From Owenia fusiformis (taxonomy: Eukaryota > Annelida > Polychaeta > Sabellida > Oweniidae): DNA of 64,000 nucleotides. Of the stretch, positions 12,932-23,687 are shown piece by piece (the stretch's first letter is position 1; each line of letters begins with the position of its first letter). The stretch lies in the NCBI GenBank assembly GCA_903813345.2, contig CAIIXF020000003.1:25063248-25127247 (forward strand). Direction: 5' to 3'. A model generated the notes under the pieces. That model worked only from the letters and a program-made list of their open reading frames with translations. It was not told the DNA's origin and searched no databases. Both the position numbers and the translations under genes were made by a program.

Positions 12932-14348
12932 GCTTTAAAAGTCCCAATTAGAATAATACAGGATTCTCTCTTCCTTAAATATACTTTTCAATTATTGATG
13001 AATGGATTAAAGCAACTTCGATGTTTAGTATCCCTCTGTTCGACTCATAATAGGTATTTTATCAGTTTACTATGCTAATGTTCAATAGTTTTAATGCCTA
13101 AAAACTAGTTAATAAACCCGAGAGAATTATTTGAAAATAAAACGAGATGCAAATGAAACAACAAATGTGTTTTGCTATATCACGGTGATCCAGTGGTGTC
13201 ATGCTATGTCAACATGAACAGCTCGGAGGTTTTTTCGAAGGTTCACGGTTGATAAGTTGATAACGTTGAGATCAGAGTGCATTCGTTTTCTCATTTTGTC
13301 TTCTATTTATAGATGCTGTTCATATACTTCTTTGAGAGTAAGGACTGGGTACTGTATTGCAAACCGTTTTTTGGTCAGCTTTATCTAATATAAATTTCAT
13401 TTTTAGTTCATTTTTACATTTAAATATATTTAAATTAAAGTTTAAAGAGAGAGAGAAGTTTCTCTACTTAATTTAGAAAACTAAACATTGTTTAATAGGA
13501 CCATAAAAAGGTCATTTCATGATTGATTTTCAACATGAATTTTATTCCATCGGTAATTATATAATATGACATTGACCTCGGGAAATATGATATTGACCCT
13601 GTAACCAGCTTTCATACGATTTAAGTGTTATTATATTCTGAATACACTGAAAATCACATCGGAAGCATCATCGGCAGACTAAAGGATTGATTCTTATGCA
13701 AGGAGAATGAATTCAATGTTGAGTTTGCATAAACCACTGTATATTTAATAAAAATGTGCCAATGGGGCAGTATTAGATTAGTCGGCCATTAGACGAATGT
13801 TAATTTGAATAAAACGTATCTAACTTACGCTTGAGGGAATTTGTAGTCGAATAAATGGCACTGCAGTATACGGTAATTGAATTGGAAGTGATTGTGTCAA
13901 GTCAGAAATGTCTAACAGACGTTGACTGATCTCAAAGTCACGATAGGAGCAGAAATGACACGAAACAGAAGATTATTTGTGATATAAATGCCAATATGTG
14001 AGGATAACGCGAGTCATGACTTATTGCAGGAATAGATAAATAGTGAGACGAGTGAACATTAAGAGAGATCAAATTGTTTGCAGAAAATTCTAAGTTTGGC
14101 CGTTCGACTCTTCCATTAGAAACAGGATGATAAGCATCTGCGATGCTGCATTATATATTATTAATTCAAAGGGCGAGTATTGCGTCAAAAATAATCAAAT
14201 ACAACTATAAGATTATGCAGATGTTTATTGAATTTTGAGTCCCATGTCGTACGTTTACGATGTACTATACAGCGTGAATGAAATATTGGCTAAAGTAGAA
14301 GAAGTTGAAATATAGAGATAATACAATATATATTTATAGGAACACATA
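12932..14348. other. Spacer upstream of DEG/ENaC copy 2
   Basis: AT-rich and non-coding. A possible 5'UTR splice acceptor (ATATTTATAG) ends at 14339, ten bases before the ATG of the next gene. No other element is evident. Confidence 0.35.
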
Positions 14349-16178
14349 ATGGTACGTATGTTTGATGAAGTTGTTCAACATTTTGCTTCTGGTACGACAA
14401 TACACGGTGTTCCAAAGCTATTGAAAGCACAGACTATACAAGGAAAGATATTTTGGTCAGTGATCTGCCTCTCAGCTTTAGGGGTATTTATATTTGAACT
14501 TGTACTGCTACTGAGCAAATACTTTGAACATCCAAAGAGTGTCGACATAAAGATCGTACAGGAGCCTGTCGCTTTTCCATCTGTCTCAGTGTGTTCTGTG
14601 TATGCAATAGACCCCTTCGTGATACATGAAATATACAAACTCAAAACTGGAACTCAAAAGGATAGCGCTATGGCAACGGATGACGTGGGCTATAGATTTA
14701 CGCGGGATATGTCAGGTGAATTGGATGACACACAGTTTGGTGTTGAGAATGCGTTCATTAAATGGTATCTCGATGATTTTATAGAAAAGTCCAGTGATTT
14801 TATGGGAAAACAAGAGAATAGATTAGCTATTAAACGTATGCTGGGAAGTGAAGCTGAAGAGAAATATCGGACGAAATTCTTGCCTTCATTAGCGTCGAGA
14901 CTTACTCTAACAGCCAATATGTTACACGAGCACATTGCCTTTCCTGGTATTAAGCCTAAAGAATTCATAGCCCTTTGTCGTTACGCTAGGAAAGAGTGTT
15001 CATACAAACATTTCACAACTGTGTTTGACCCGTACTATTATGATTGTTTCACATTTAACGCATCCATCATAGCAGGTGCGCGTAAAACATTGGCTGAAGG
15101 AATTGAAAATGCATTGTCTCTCGTGATGTACCTTCCCGAGCTACACAGAGATTTGAAATTCAACAAGATGAAAACCCACCTCCCTGGTATTTTAGGCCAT
15201 GACCTCCGCGACCCACTGTCCGGAAGTGGAGGAGTTCGCGTAGTGATACACGCTCCTGGTACACATCCGTATCCGGCCACTGACGGATTTGACGTAATGC
15301 CAGGAAGTTCTGTCTCAATAGGAGTAAAAACAACAGAAAACATACGCCTCGGGTGGCCCTACGGTAATTGTCAGAAAGAGGAAGATGATACAATCCAAAT
15401 CCAACAAAAGACGAACACGTACAAATACACAATGACATCGTGTCGGGAAAAATGTATACAAAGTAATCTTTTGATGAATAAGCCCAAAGGTTGCGAATGT
15501 CTCGATGTAAATCTGCCTACGTTTACTGAAGTAGAACACGGTGAATATTGCGCTCGGTTTGATGATGTACCCAAACATTGTCAAAACAAAACTGAATGTG
15601 CGGAACTGAAGGCAAGATGGTTAAAACGTATGAACTGTATGCACGATAAAGAAGCTAATAATAACTCTTTAGTCGGAGAATGTAACTGCCATCCTCCATG
15701 TGAGGATGTGGACTACGATTTTTTCTACAGTAGTACACCGTGGCCGGATGCCAATTACGTCAATGGCGTCTACCGAGATCTCTTCATCTCGCACAAGTTC
15801 CAGGATAATTTTGACAATGCACAGAAAAGGACTGCTTACTTTGGTGATAAGATAGAATCAGATCTAGACAACGAGGGGAGAATTAAGAAAACGGTTGGTA
15901 GACTTGCCCGACTAAATGTATATCTATATGATACGAATGTCGTTAAGATAACGGAGAACGAAGACTACACGGGGATACAGTTGATTTCAGATGTTGGTGG
16001 ACAACTCGGACTCTGGCTAGGGGTCTCTATTATCACCCTCACTGAAGTCTTTGAGCTTATCGCACACATAATACATATAGTGTGCAAAAGAGACGACAAA
16101 AGAGACGTGGATGTTCAACATGAAGAGCTGGATTATCAAAGACTTCCAATTCCTGAAATACCGCACAATAATGAATAA
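14349..16178 (+). CDS. DEG/ENaC family sodium channel subunit, copy 2 (intronless ORF)
   Basis: The 609-residue product is a paralogue of the minus-strand channel at 9091-10866, similar from end to end. Landmarks are the gating His-Gly at 19-20, TM1 at about 34-57, FPSVSVC at 76-82, the Cys-rich ectodomain (SCREKC, CECLD, CNCHPPC), and TM2 at about 548-578 with GLWLGVS, whose G-V-S at 558-560 is the ion selectivity filter. It has an insertion of roughly 20 residues after the FPSVSVC segment relative to copy 1, in the finger region, and the two cytoplasmic C-terminal tails are unrelated. The ATG has A at -3 and G at +4. An AATAAA polyadenylation signal lies at about 16429. Gating stimulus and partners cannot be read from the sequence; the pair could form a heteromeric channel. 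Confidence 0.94.
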   Translation: MVRMFDEVVQHFASGTTIHGVPKLLKAQTIQGKIFWSVICLSALGVFIFELVLLLSKYFEHPKSVDIKIVQEPVAFPSVSVCSVYAIDPFVIHEIYKLKTGTQKDSAMATDDVGYRFTRDMSGELDDTQFGVENAFIKWYLDDFIEKSSDFMGKQENRLAIKRMLGSEAEEKYRTKFLPSLASRLTLTANMLHEHIAFPGIKPKEFIALCRYARKECSYKHFTTVFDPYYYDCFTFNASIIAGARKTLAEGIENALSLVMYLPELHRDLKFNKMKTHLPGILGHDLRDPLSGSGGVRVVIHAPGTHPYPATDGFDVMPGSSVSIGVKTTENIRLGWPYGNCQKEEDDTIQIQQKTNTYKYTMTSCREKCIQSNLLMNKPKGCECLDVNLPTFTEVEHGEYCARFDDVPKHCQNKTECAELKARWLKRMNCMHDKEANNNSLVGECNCHPPCEDVDYDFFYSSTPWPDANYVNGVYRDLFISHKFQDNFDNAQKRTAYFGDKIESDLDNEGRIKKTVGRLARLNVYLYDTNVVKITENEDYTGIQLISDVGGQLGLWLGVSIITLTEVFELIAHIIHIVCKRDDKRDVDVQHEELDYQRLPIPEIPHNNE

Positions 16179-16428
16179 TTTGCACTTAAACCGTTGTTAA
16201 TGATTATGTATTATTGGTCAAATGACTGTTGATTCATCAGATTCTACTAGCTCAGAAATTCTAGTGAATGGAACTTTTTCAAATATTTTTCACAGAACCG
16301 CCAGGCAAAGTAACCTCAAACATATTGCAAGTAATGTATTTCATTTTCAAAAATCAATTAACCATAATTCTTAGAATTCGAACCTCATGTAAAGCAACAT
16401 ATTTTTCAAAGTAAGCAAAGTCTTCTAC

Positions 16429-16434
16429 AATAAA
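16429..16434 (+). terminator. Candidate polyadenylation signal of DEG/ENaC copy 2
   Basis: AATAAA occurs about 250 bases past the stop codon on the coding strand. Confidence 0.4.
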
Positions 16435-16734
16435 TTGTGTCACCCTGTATGCTACAAAAGTGATTTAAGCCAACTTATGTTTAATTATTGAACGCTTTTA
16501 GAAATTGAATAAATCATCAATTATAGTAAGATAGCATCCGATTTTAGAATTTTTAATCTATATGAAGAATTTAATAAAGGGAATGTGTACCTTATGCAGA
16601 GGGGTATATTGACGCCATGATTCAGGTTCCATTTTTGCCCATTTGAAAATACTACTTGGAGGCCATGTGGACAGTTTACAAACACAAATTAGCAAAAATT
16701 GTAATGCATATGTCCGACAAATAGAAAAGACGAA

Positions 16735-16921
16735 TATCTGAACCAACAAGGGGGGGGGGGCAAACTTCTGGTCTGATAAAAAAGTTATGGGCCCCCAAAA
16801 CCAAAAAGTGGGCCCAAATTTTGAAATTTTGAGGCCAATTTTCTTCAAAATTTGCCCTTTTTGGCTCAAAATGTTTTGGGCCCTGCCCCCCCCCCCCCCC
16901 CAGATCCGCCAGTGCCTGCAA
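16735..16921. repeat. G/C-homopolymer-bounded degenerate repeat
   Basis: A run of ten G begins near 16751 and a run of C ends near 16900, enclosing AT-rich text with GGGCCC words, and followed by CAGATCCGCCAGTGCCTGCA. The arrangement resembles the G/C-run-bounded TIR elements at 23737, 56843 and 63683, but the ends differ, so it is a separate family. Overlapping open frames on both strands are composition artefacts. Confidence 0.55.
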
Positions 16922-18368
16922 TTGTTAATCTTTTGTCTGTGTTCGGACAGGCAAAAGTATTTTAAAAATCAAATGTTGACCCACCAAATATGTTTTCCAC
17001 TCATTAAAGCAATGAAAGATGGCGCTTGGAACAAAAAACGTCCGTTATCAATGCTCAGTATCAGAATGAGTATAACCGCAAACTTTTAAGGCGAAAAGAA
17101 AAGAAAAATCAAAACCTTCCATGTATCATTGTGTTTATTATAGAAATATACAGTTGTTGTTATATATCCAATCCGTTGTATTGTTTCTATAAATACGGAT
17201 TATAATATAAGATTTCAGTAAAAAATCATGACACATTCTTTCAAAAATGGAGATTGTGATTCACAGAAAATTCGGAAAGTGATACTAAATGATACTATAA
17301 GAATATGCTCAAGCGAATTTATTTGACTTTGTATATAAAGTAAATATCACACCACTAAAATATCATACCATTTAAATTCCCTATCGTAAAGGGTAATTTT
17401 TTATGACACGTGTGCAGTAAAATCATTAACGACCATACCTCTGTCATGTGAACATTCGGTAAAAAGTAAATAATATTGGAAAAGTTCTCCTAACGATTTT
17501 AACCTCGAAATATTGAAATCGATTTCACATTTTGGCGATATACATAAGGTGATTGACTCCAATACGAATTGGGCCATCCCTACCGTAATATATTTTTTCA
17601 GATGAATATTTGAATCGATTACATAAAATAAGATTTACGTAAATATAGCATGAAGTTCGCTCTTTTACCGAAATACTCTATTTTAATCCGTATTTTATGT
17701 AAGCAAACAATAAACTATAGTTATAGAAATAACCAATTCTTATACTAATACAGCTGTGATACATTTGCTACTTATATAGATTACCACTTTCAAAACAGTT
17801 GCTGAATTGGACGAACTGGGTTTAAAATGTCATGCTTTCAGATTATCGGTTGTAAAACGAGAGATAATATCCCCATTTTTCAAAACGAATTTATCCATCA
17901 CCACAAATTGATTCTATTATCTTATGTATTTAGAAAAAACACGGTTCGAAATAACCAAAATTTAAAAATTGTGATATTGAAATTAGAGTAATATTTTTGG
18001 AGTAAAATCATTATCAAGAATTTATATAAATTATGGCGGCTTTTTAAACTTGCTGGGGATATATCGACCATATGACAATCGGTTATGTTCTCTCTGCTGC
18101 ATAACTTCGAAATTCGAAACGGCGTCTCTGGTATTGTTAATATTGACATTGGACATATGAAATGGTTATATATCTGATTGTTTTTTGTTTAAATTCAATT
18201 GAATAAACGTATACCATACACGTAATCTTGCTTCAAAACAGTGGTCCTCCCCCTACTTCAATTCTCCAACAGATAAGGATTAGTCCAGAGTATTGAAGCA
18301 AAATTAGGTATAACAGTCAAGTGTGTTTATATACACTATAAATGTCGCAGCTCCAATATGTCTCTGGT
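16922..18368. other. Non-coding interval between DEG/ENaC copy 2 and the cGAS-like gene
   Basis: AT-rich sequence with no supported feature; convergent 3' flanks of the two genes. Confidence 0.4.
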
Positions 18369-19607
18369 TCACTTGAGCAAATCTATGTATGCTTTCTTCT
18401 GAATAATTCGATGAAGATATCCCTGCAAGTTTTCCAGTGTTGCGGGATCCTTTTCGGCAAAATGGTTGATGTTAGGGTTGAAATAATTCAAAAGCTTTTT
18501 TTCCCTAAGGCTCCTCTCAAGAAGTTGGATCATCTCTATAAAGCGCTCTGCAATCGCATCGTGACCCCAGCGCGCTCCCCTCGTCGGCATGTGAAGAAGG
18601 ATTGCCTTGAAGAAATATGAGCTGAGACAACGTAGCTGGGTATTGTTCAGCTTGATGACTTTTAAGATCTTTACGACCTTTTTACGGCATCCGTTGTCAT
18701 CATCATCGATTTGACGCATGATTTCTCGCTCTTCTCTACAGTTAGACTGCATCCAAAACTTTTCACGTTGTAATGCTGCTGCTGTGCCTAACTCCCCCTG
18801 GTTCTTTAGGTCAGGATGTGGCTTTGCGATAACCAAATCCTCCCCAATATCATAAGCAGGCGTAAAGTCGATGCCCATCAGTTTCTTGTTTCCTTCAAAG
18901 ACGTTCACAGTCGTCGCCGGACCTCCAGTTTCCATTTGATAACGCAGAGAACCACCGCCGGGAAGGCTGTCGATCCATTGTTGAAAATAGCTTTGAAACA
19001 CGCTACGTACCTTCTGAGGGGATAGATCCTCGTTACCTCTGGCATCAGATACCATACATTTCTGATATGGCTTTGGTTGTTCTAAAGCTCTCATTCCCGC
19101 CTGCGCTTCATTTACCGTTGCCGGTTCTGGCTTTGACAGGTTCCATTGGGGAGGAGGCGCACCCATAGGTCTAGTTGACACAACATATTCTGTATGGACG
19201 AAGACAGGTCCAAACTGAGGCGGTTGCTGTATTTGCCGCGGAGCTTGTGGTCTTGGTAAGACAATAGCGTTATCTAATGGTCGACAGGTCCTTATGGTAC
19301 AAAATCCACGATCATCCTTGTCGATAACTTCCCAATCAACATGGCCTTTAAGAAGCATCAAAAGGTCAAATTCGTCGGCAGATCCAACCTTCAGGCCTTC
19401 ATAGACGCTACCGATGTTTTCTAGTTGCAGGATCTCGACGTTCTTTTTCTTGGACAAATATTCTTTGATATTCTTTTTCACGTTTTCTACGATTTCCTTG
19501 TTTCTTTTCATCTCATCTCGTGGTATAATGACCCTTTGGTCGTAGAATAGGTTTAATTTGTCTTTCAGTAGTCGCAACTCCTGCTGCGTAGGTAAACTGG
19601 ACGCCAT
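18369..19607 (-). CDS. cGAS-like receptor / Mab-21 domain nucleotidyltransferase
   Basis: The 412-residue product covers a full Mab-21/cGAS-like fold. The nucleotidyltransferase core has Gly-Ser at 66-67 followed by acidic E79 and D81 in ADEFDLLMLL, and a third carboxylate D247 in MGIDFTPAYD; these match the GS, E-x-D and D positions that bind metal and catalyse in cGAS and OAS enzymes. The helical Mab-21 C-terminal half follows: KFW at 283-285, CRKKVVKILKVIK at 307-319, LSSYFFKAILLH at 328-339 and YFNPNINHF near 375-383. Active family members sense nucleic acids and make cyclic dinucleotides that signal through STING; others are inactive. No C-terminal zinc-ribbon insertion like that of vertebrate cGAS is obvious. 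A Pro-rich segment lies at about 118-160. The ATG at 19607 has good context, and an AG acceptor (TTTTCATTCCAG) eight bases upstream suggests a 5'UTR intron. Family assignment is firm; enzymatic activity is inference. Confidence 0.92.
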   Translation of the reverse strand: MASSLPTQQELRLLKDKLNLFYDQRVIIPRDEMKRNKEIVENVKKNIKEYLSKKKNVEILQLENIGSVYEGLKVGSADEFDLLMLLKGHVDWEVIDKDDRGFCTIRTCRPLDNAIVLPRPQAPRQIQQPPQFGPVFVHTEYVVSTRPMGAPPPQWNLSKPEPATVNEAQAGMRALEQPKPYQKCMVSDARGNEDLSPQKVRSVFQSYFQQWIDSLPGGGSLRYQMETGGPATTVNVFEGNKKLMGIDFTPAYDIGEDLVIAKPHPDLKNQGELGTAAALQREKFWMQSNCREEREIMRQIDDDDNGCRKKVVKILKVIKLNNTQLRCLSSYFFKAILLHMPTRGARWGHDAIAERFIEMIQLLERSLREKKLLNYFNPNINHFAEKDPATLENLQGYLHRIIQKKAYIDLLK

Positions 19608-19615
19608 GTTTATAT

Positions 19616-19627
19616 CTGGAATGAAAA
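19616..19627 (-). promoter_or_regulatory. Candidate 5'UTR splice acceptor of the cGAS-like gene
   Basis: On the minus strand TTTTCATTCCAG ends eight bases before the ATG. A pyrimidine-rich tract and AG are present, so the start of transcription probably lies further upstream in another exon. Confidence 0.45.
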
Positions 19628-19962
19628 CATTAGAAATGATGTAGCATCTCTGCCCAAACCGGACGATTTTGTCAGCGCATGTGAAGAATGTGACAAATCA
19701 AAAAAACATTTCAGAACGCCGGACATGCCAACACATTTAATCAAATGGGCTAGAGCTAAAAACGCAATGAATACCTATGGAACATAACTTTGATATTTTT
19801 AGCTGAAAACATCTGCAAATGTTTTTTGTAAAATTTTGGCAAGGCTGTCATAAATTAACTCATTTAAGATATTCATTTCATGGCTGACTACAACATTCAT
19901 CAATGTAACATTTAACCCCCTTTATAATATCAAAATGTGCAAGTATATGTTTGGAATTCGAA

Positions 19963-20179
19963 CAAGCCCGTCCGAAGGGGAGGGGGGTTGCGTCCTTTGC
20001 AGACTCTTAGAGATCTATGGCTCTCAGATATTCTCAGAGATTTTTCTGAGACGTCGGCCTATCTTGCGGCGCTCCGCATCGTCGACGATTTGCGTGGGCG
20101 TGTTGGCGGCAAGACTCACCCGAAGGCTACGCAAAAATCAAGTCCCCCTCCCACTTTAGAAATCCTTCGGGCGGGCCTG
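19963..20179. mobile_element. 217-bp MITE, CAAGCCCGTCCGAAGG ends
   Basis: The left end CAAGCCCGTCCGAAGGGG is mirrored at the right by CCTTCGGGCGGGCCTG. The inside is more GC-rich than the surroundings. A 140-codon open frame running through it (19937-20359) continues into unique AT-rich DNA and is not a gene. The ends resemble a variant of the CAGGCCCGTAGCC family found elsewhere in the window. Confidence 0.75.
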
Positions 20180-21748
20180 TGTAATGAAAATCTGTTAAAT
20201 ACCATAAGAATTTTAATGCGGCTATATCATACGTGTATCTATACCAGCCCTGTATACGTATTCATCATTCGAGAACCTGGAGAAATCATTCATCGTCCTT
20301 ACCTGAATGACAACCCTTTTAATAAAGATAGATCCTCAAAGATAGGATTTGCAACATAGTTTTAGAAAAACGACGTAATTAACAATGATTTGACAAAACG
20401 ATAACGATTCTCAGAAGTTTATCAAAATTAAAAGATAATGAGTTCTCAGAAGTAAGATACGTATTAATGAAGTTTTGCAATTCAGTGTCAGTTCGACTTT
20501 CAATCTGGAATCAATAAACGAGTTTCGATTAATAATTCTTAAAATCGCGGATTCGGTAGTATTGAATCTCTAATAAAGATGGCGCGAAAGTTTTTCCTTA
20601 TAAGGTCAAAATATTTCCCATGATGCAGTTCGCGGGGGAACAAAATTTTTCTACCTTGTTTTTCCCCGTTGGTTTAACATGGGGATTTTCATACCCATTT
20701 TTCAAGCGATATTTTCGATCGAATCTCCATGCGATCGGAGAAAACAAACTATCAGAAACAATTAGTCTTTTAATAATCTTTATATAACATATATTTTTTT
20801 TCATTTTATTGGCTCCTAACGGGGTGAAAACAATGATTGAAAATGGGAGTATATTCCGGAAGAGAAGAAGTCACGTGACTAGTCGCCATATTGGAAAAAG
20901 CAATTCCATTCGACTTTCAACACGTTCATGCCAATATTACCGCACTACAAACTGTAACATCGATGCAACAACTGAATAAAAGTACTCATCTTCATATTAC
21001 ATTATAGAGTTACGTTGAAAACCCACAAACAACTGAGCATTTGACCAAAGAAGACACGTCGCTATTATCTAGGTCAAGTTTAGTGGTTCGAAAGCAAATC
21101 TTACATACTCGTTTCCGAATTTTGTTGTTAATTGTATAATCTTTTATTGATTAAATCTGGTATACTGACTATTAATTCAATGACAAAGAAGAAGAATTCC
21201 GATGGTGTCATTTTTTTATTTAGCTTGCGGGTGTAAAAACAAAATTGCGTAATTAATTTGATTTAGAACTTTCGGGTCTCACAAATAGCTACACGAAATG
21301 CATCGTTGAAAAATATTGACCAATCAAATTTTGTCCTTTTTGAGTACATATATGCACCATATATGCGAACGTTCTGATTCAAAGAGCGAACAGCGAAATG
21401 GAGAATTTATTTAATTCGTCAGTGAGTTACTAGAATAGTATATTGATATCTGCCTTTCAGTGTTACCTGCCGACCGTGGTGCTTGAAGACTTCATCGTGG
21501 TTTAATGGTTGCAGGTTGCTGCTGCTCAATCATTCTTGAAGGTCTTTTAACTACCAAGTAAATCTGCCATGGCAATGCCGTCCAGCAGTTCATTTTGTTT
21601 GGAATAATTAAGGTCTATTCACACAATCATGATCAGCAAAATTGTGGTGAAATGTGAAAGAACATTTTCTGCCTTCTTGCTTTGCAGTGTCTTCTACATT
21701 TTTTAAGTTGAGAAATAATTTGTGCTGGATACTATATATTTACTTAAA
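20180..21748. other. Non-coding, no feature supported
   Basis: AT-rich; a CACGTGACTAGTCGCCATATTGG block at about 20872 is GC-richer than its surroundings but I cannot give it a role. Confidence 0.35.
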
Positions 21749-22277
21749 CCACCGGAACACCCTGACAACGGTAAAGTCAGATACCGTTGTCACAACTGGC
21801 GGACGTAACCTTCGCTTCAACTCCTTAATCACTTGGTTCTCATTTCATGGGACCTTATCGTCGCTGATTCTCGCTGATTCTGTTTATAATAAGCTCTTGT
21901 GATGGTGTTTTTATGAAATCTATTTCGATCGAATGTGGTCGTGAGTCGCCACAATATACCGTCTTCCATATAGTCAATGACAACGGAATCTGAATTTCAA
22001 ACCATTCACAGAGAAAGGATAGATCCTAAATACAGTATCCGTTGTCCTGTGTCATATTTTGATAGGTAAAATTAAAGTCAATATTTCGATGATAGAACAT
22101 ATTTAACTATACAATCAGTATTAAGACACTTTGATTGATCGTTCTACCAAACCAAACGAATTTAATCTAGGTGCTCTATTAAACATGCAGTTTATGAAAA
22201 TCGAATCGAAACGAACCCGTGGCCGCCATTTGTGACAACGGTATCTAACTTTACCGTTGTCAGGGTATTCCGGTGTG
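21749..22277. mobile_element. 0.53-kb MITE-like element with ~55-bp TIRs
   Basis: Left end ACCGGAACACCCTGACAACG and right end read on the other strand ACCGGAATACCCTGACAACG match, and the match continues through GGTAAAGTxAGATACCGTTGTCACAA to TGGCGG, about 55 bases. Each arm also contains an inner small palindrome (CAACGGTAAAG against the following ATACCGTTG). The interior is non-coding. Confidence 0.8.
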
Positions 22278-22335
22278 TAAATGAAATATATTATTATACC
22301 ATGATCACTATGATGTTAGCTTTTTTGCTATTAAC

Positions 22336-22545
22336 ACCGTATACATCCCGCATACTCCCCGCAGACAGATCGCCTAAAATTACATTCGTATGATGCGAGA
22401 CTCGACATTCACCAGGAAAGTAGAAACATTTTGTCACCCATGATGGAAATTAATTCTTTACTGCTCAATAAATGATGAATGACAGTCATATTAGTATGAG
22501 AATAGCATGCCGTCTTGATATTTCAAGGTAACTCATTTTATCTAT
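22336..22545. repeat. Fold-back family F, partial copy
   Basis: About 200 bases match the left arm of the element at 2860-3790, from CAGACAGATCGCC through the ATTCGTATGATG and TATGAGAATAGCATG landmarks. The second arm is missing. Confidence 0.75.
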
Positions 22546-23150
22546 TTTATCTACGTTGTAGTTTTTTTTATAAAATATGATACGCCGTGACGCCATCTAG
22601 GTACCATTTCCATTCACACTAAAGCTTCGCTGTTTTTAAAGGATTAAGCCCAGGACTCGTTAGAGTGTAGACTGATTCAATGTATGCATTGTTTCCAGAC
22701 CTTTGCATGAGTGCAAAGCACGAATGCAAAGTCTAAGAAACAATGCATGAGTGGATTAAATCATCAACAATTCATTGGGTCATGCGCTTAAATTCTTTTG
22801 ACACATTGCAAAATATAGTATACAGTATCACTTAAAAGAATGCATTTTTATTAAATAAAGTAACGTTTATTTGTACTACTGTATCCAATTGAGAAGAATA
22901 AACGATGTGTTTTACAATGCATGGTGTTGCATTTGAGGATCTAAAAACTATTTTTTATTTTTAAATATTTCTTGACATTCAAACATTATTTTATAAATCA
23001 AGGACCATTGGTTTTATCAATTCTTGAGGAGTAATAAATGAATGGTTAAATATTTACTTTTTACAGCAAGACTTTTCATGTTTTAGGGATGTAGCATTGT
23101 AATATTAATTTCAACTATCCTAAACTGAAAAAAGTATCGAGCAACTTTAA
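22546..23150. other. Non-coding 3' flank of receptor gene A
   Basis: AT-rich with no supported feature apart from the polyadenylation signal listed separately. Confidence 0.4.
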
Positions 23151-23156
23151 TTTATT
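23151..23156 (-). terminator. Candidate polyadenylation signal of receptor gene A
   Basis: AATAAA on the minus strand lies about 40 bases past the stop codon of gene A. Confidence 0.5.
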
Positions 23157-23196
23157 TGCAGAAATTAGTCCCTGATCAAGAGGAATCTAAATATTC

Positions 23197-23687
23197 CTAT
23201 ACCAACTTATGTTCATTAGCAGCTACTACAGGTAAAAATAATAAAACAACACAAAATATCAACAAAACTACAAGATACACAAATAACAAAAATCTATCTA
23301 GGATTTGTGCAACCGTTTGCCATTCCTTTTTCCACTTTGCATTGTCACTGTCGAATGCACTTTTATCGATGATTTCCTCAGATATTGGAATCTGATTATT
23401 TGCTCCGTGTGTATAGGATCCGCCATAATTTTTTCTTCCGTCCATTTTACTTCCCCTTTTGACTGGAGACACATTATTGGAAGAGTGTTTTGAAACTCTT
23501 ATATATCCCTCCAATGAAAATGATTTGTAATGTCGCAAACACACTACTCTAGCGATCATTTCGAATGCGAAATACCTTAGCCATCTCGGCACAGGGTAAA
23601 TCGCATCGTGGTGATGCATTTGAAGAATGATCACTGTTAGAATTATGGAGCTGGCACTCAACGTCATCACTGCCGCCAAATAAAGTG
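23197..23687 (-). CDS. Gene A exon 7 (M3, cytoplasmic loop, M4)
   Basis: 491 bases including the stop. It encodes M3 (LYLAAVMTLSASSIILTVII), the conserved HHHDAIYPVPRWLRYFAFE start of the cytoplasmic loop, a short variable loop and M4. The acceptor is ATCCGTTCCAG. Confidence 0.9.

Noticed and set aside
16558-17089. Open frames on both strands over the G/C runs
   Set aside because: They translate homopolymers and repeated TTTTGGGCC-like words; no coding support.
19937-20359. 140-codon open frame
   Set aside because: Its first half is the GC-rich interior of a MITE and its second half is unique AT-rich DNA; no domain or paralogue.
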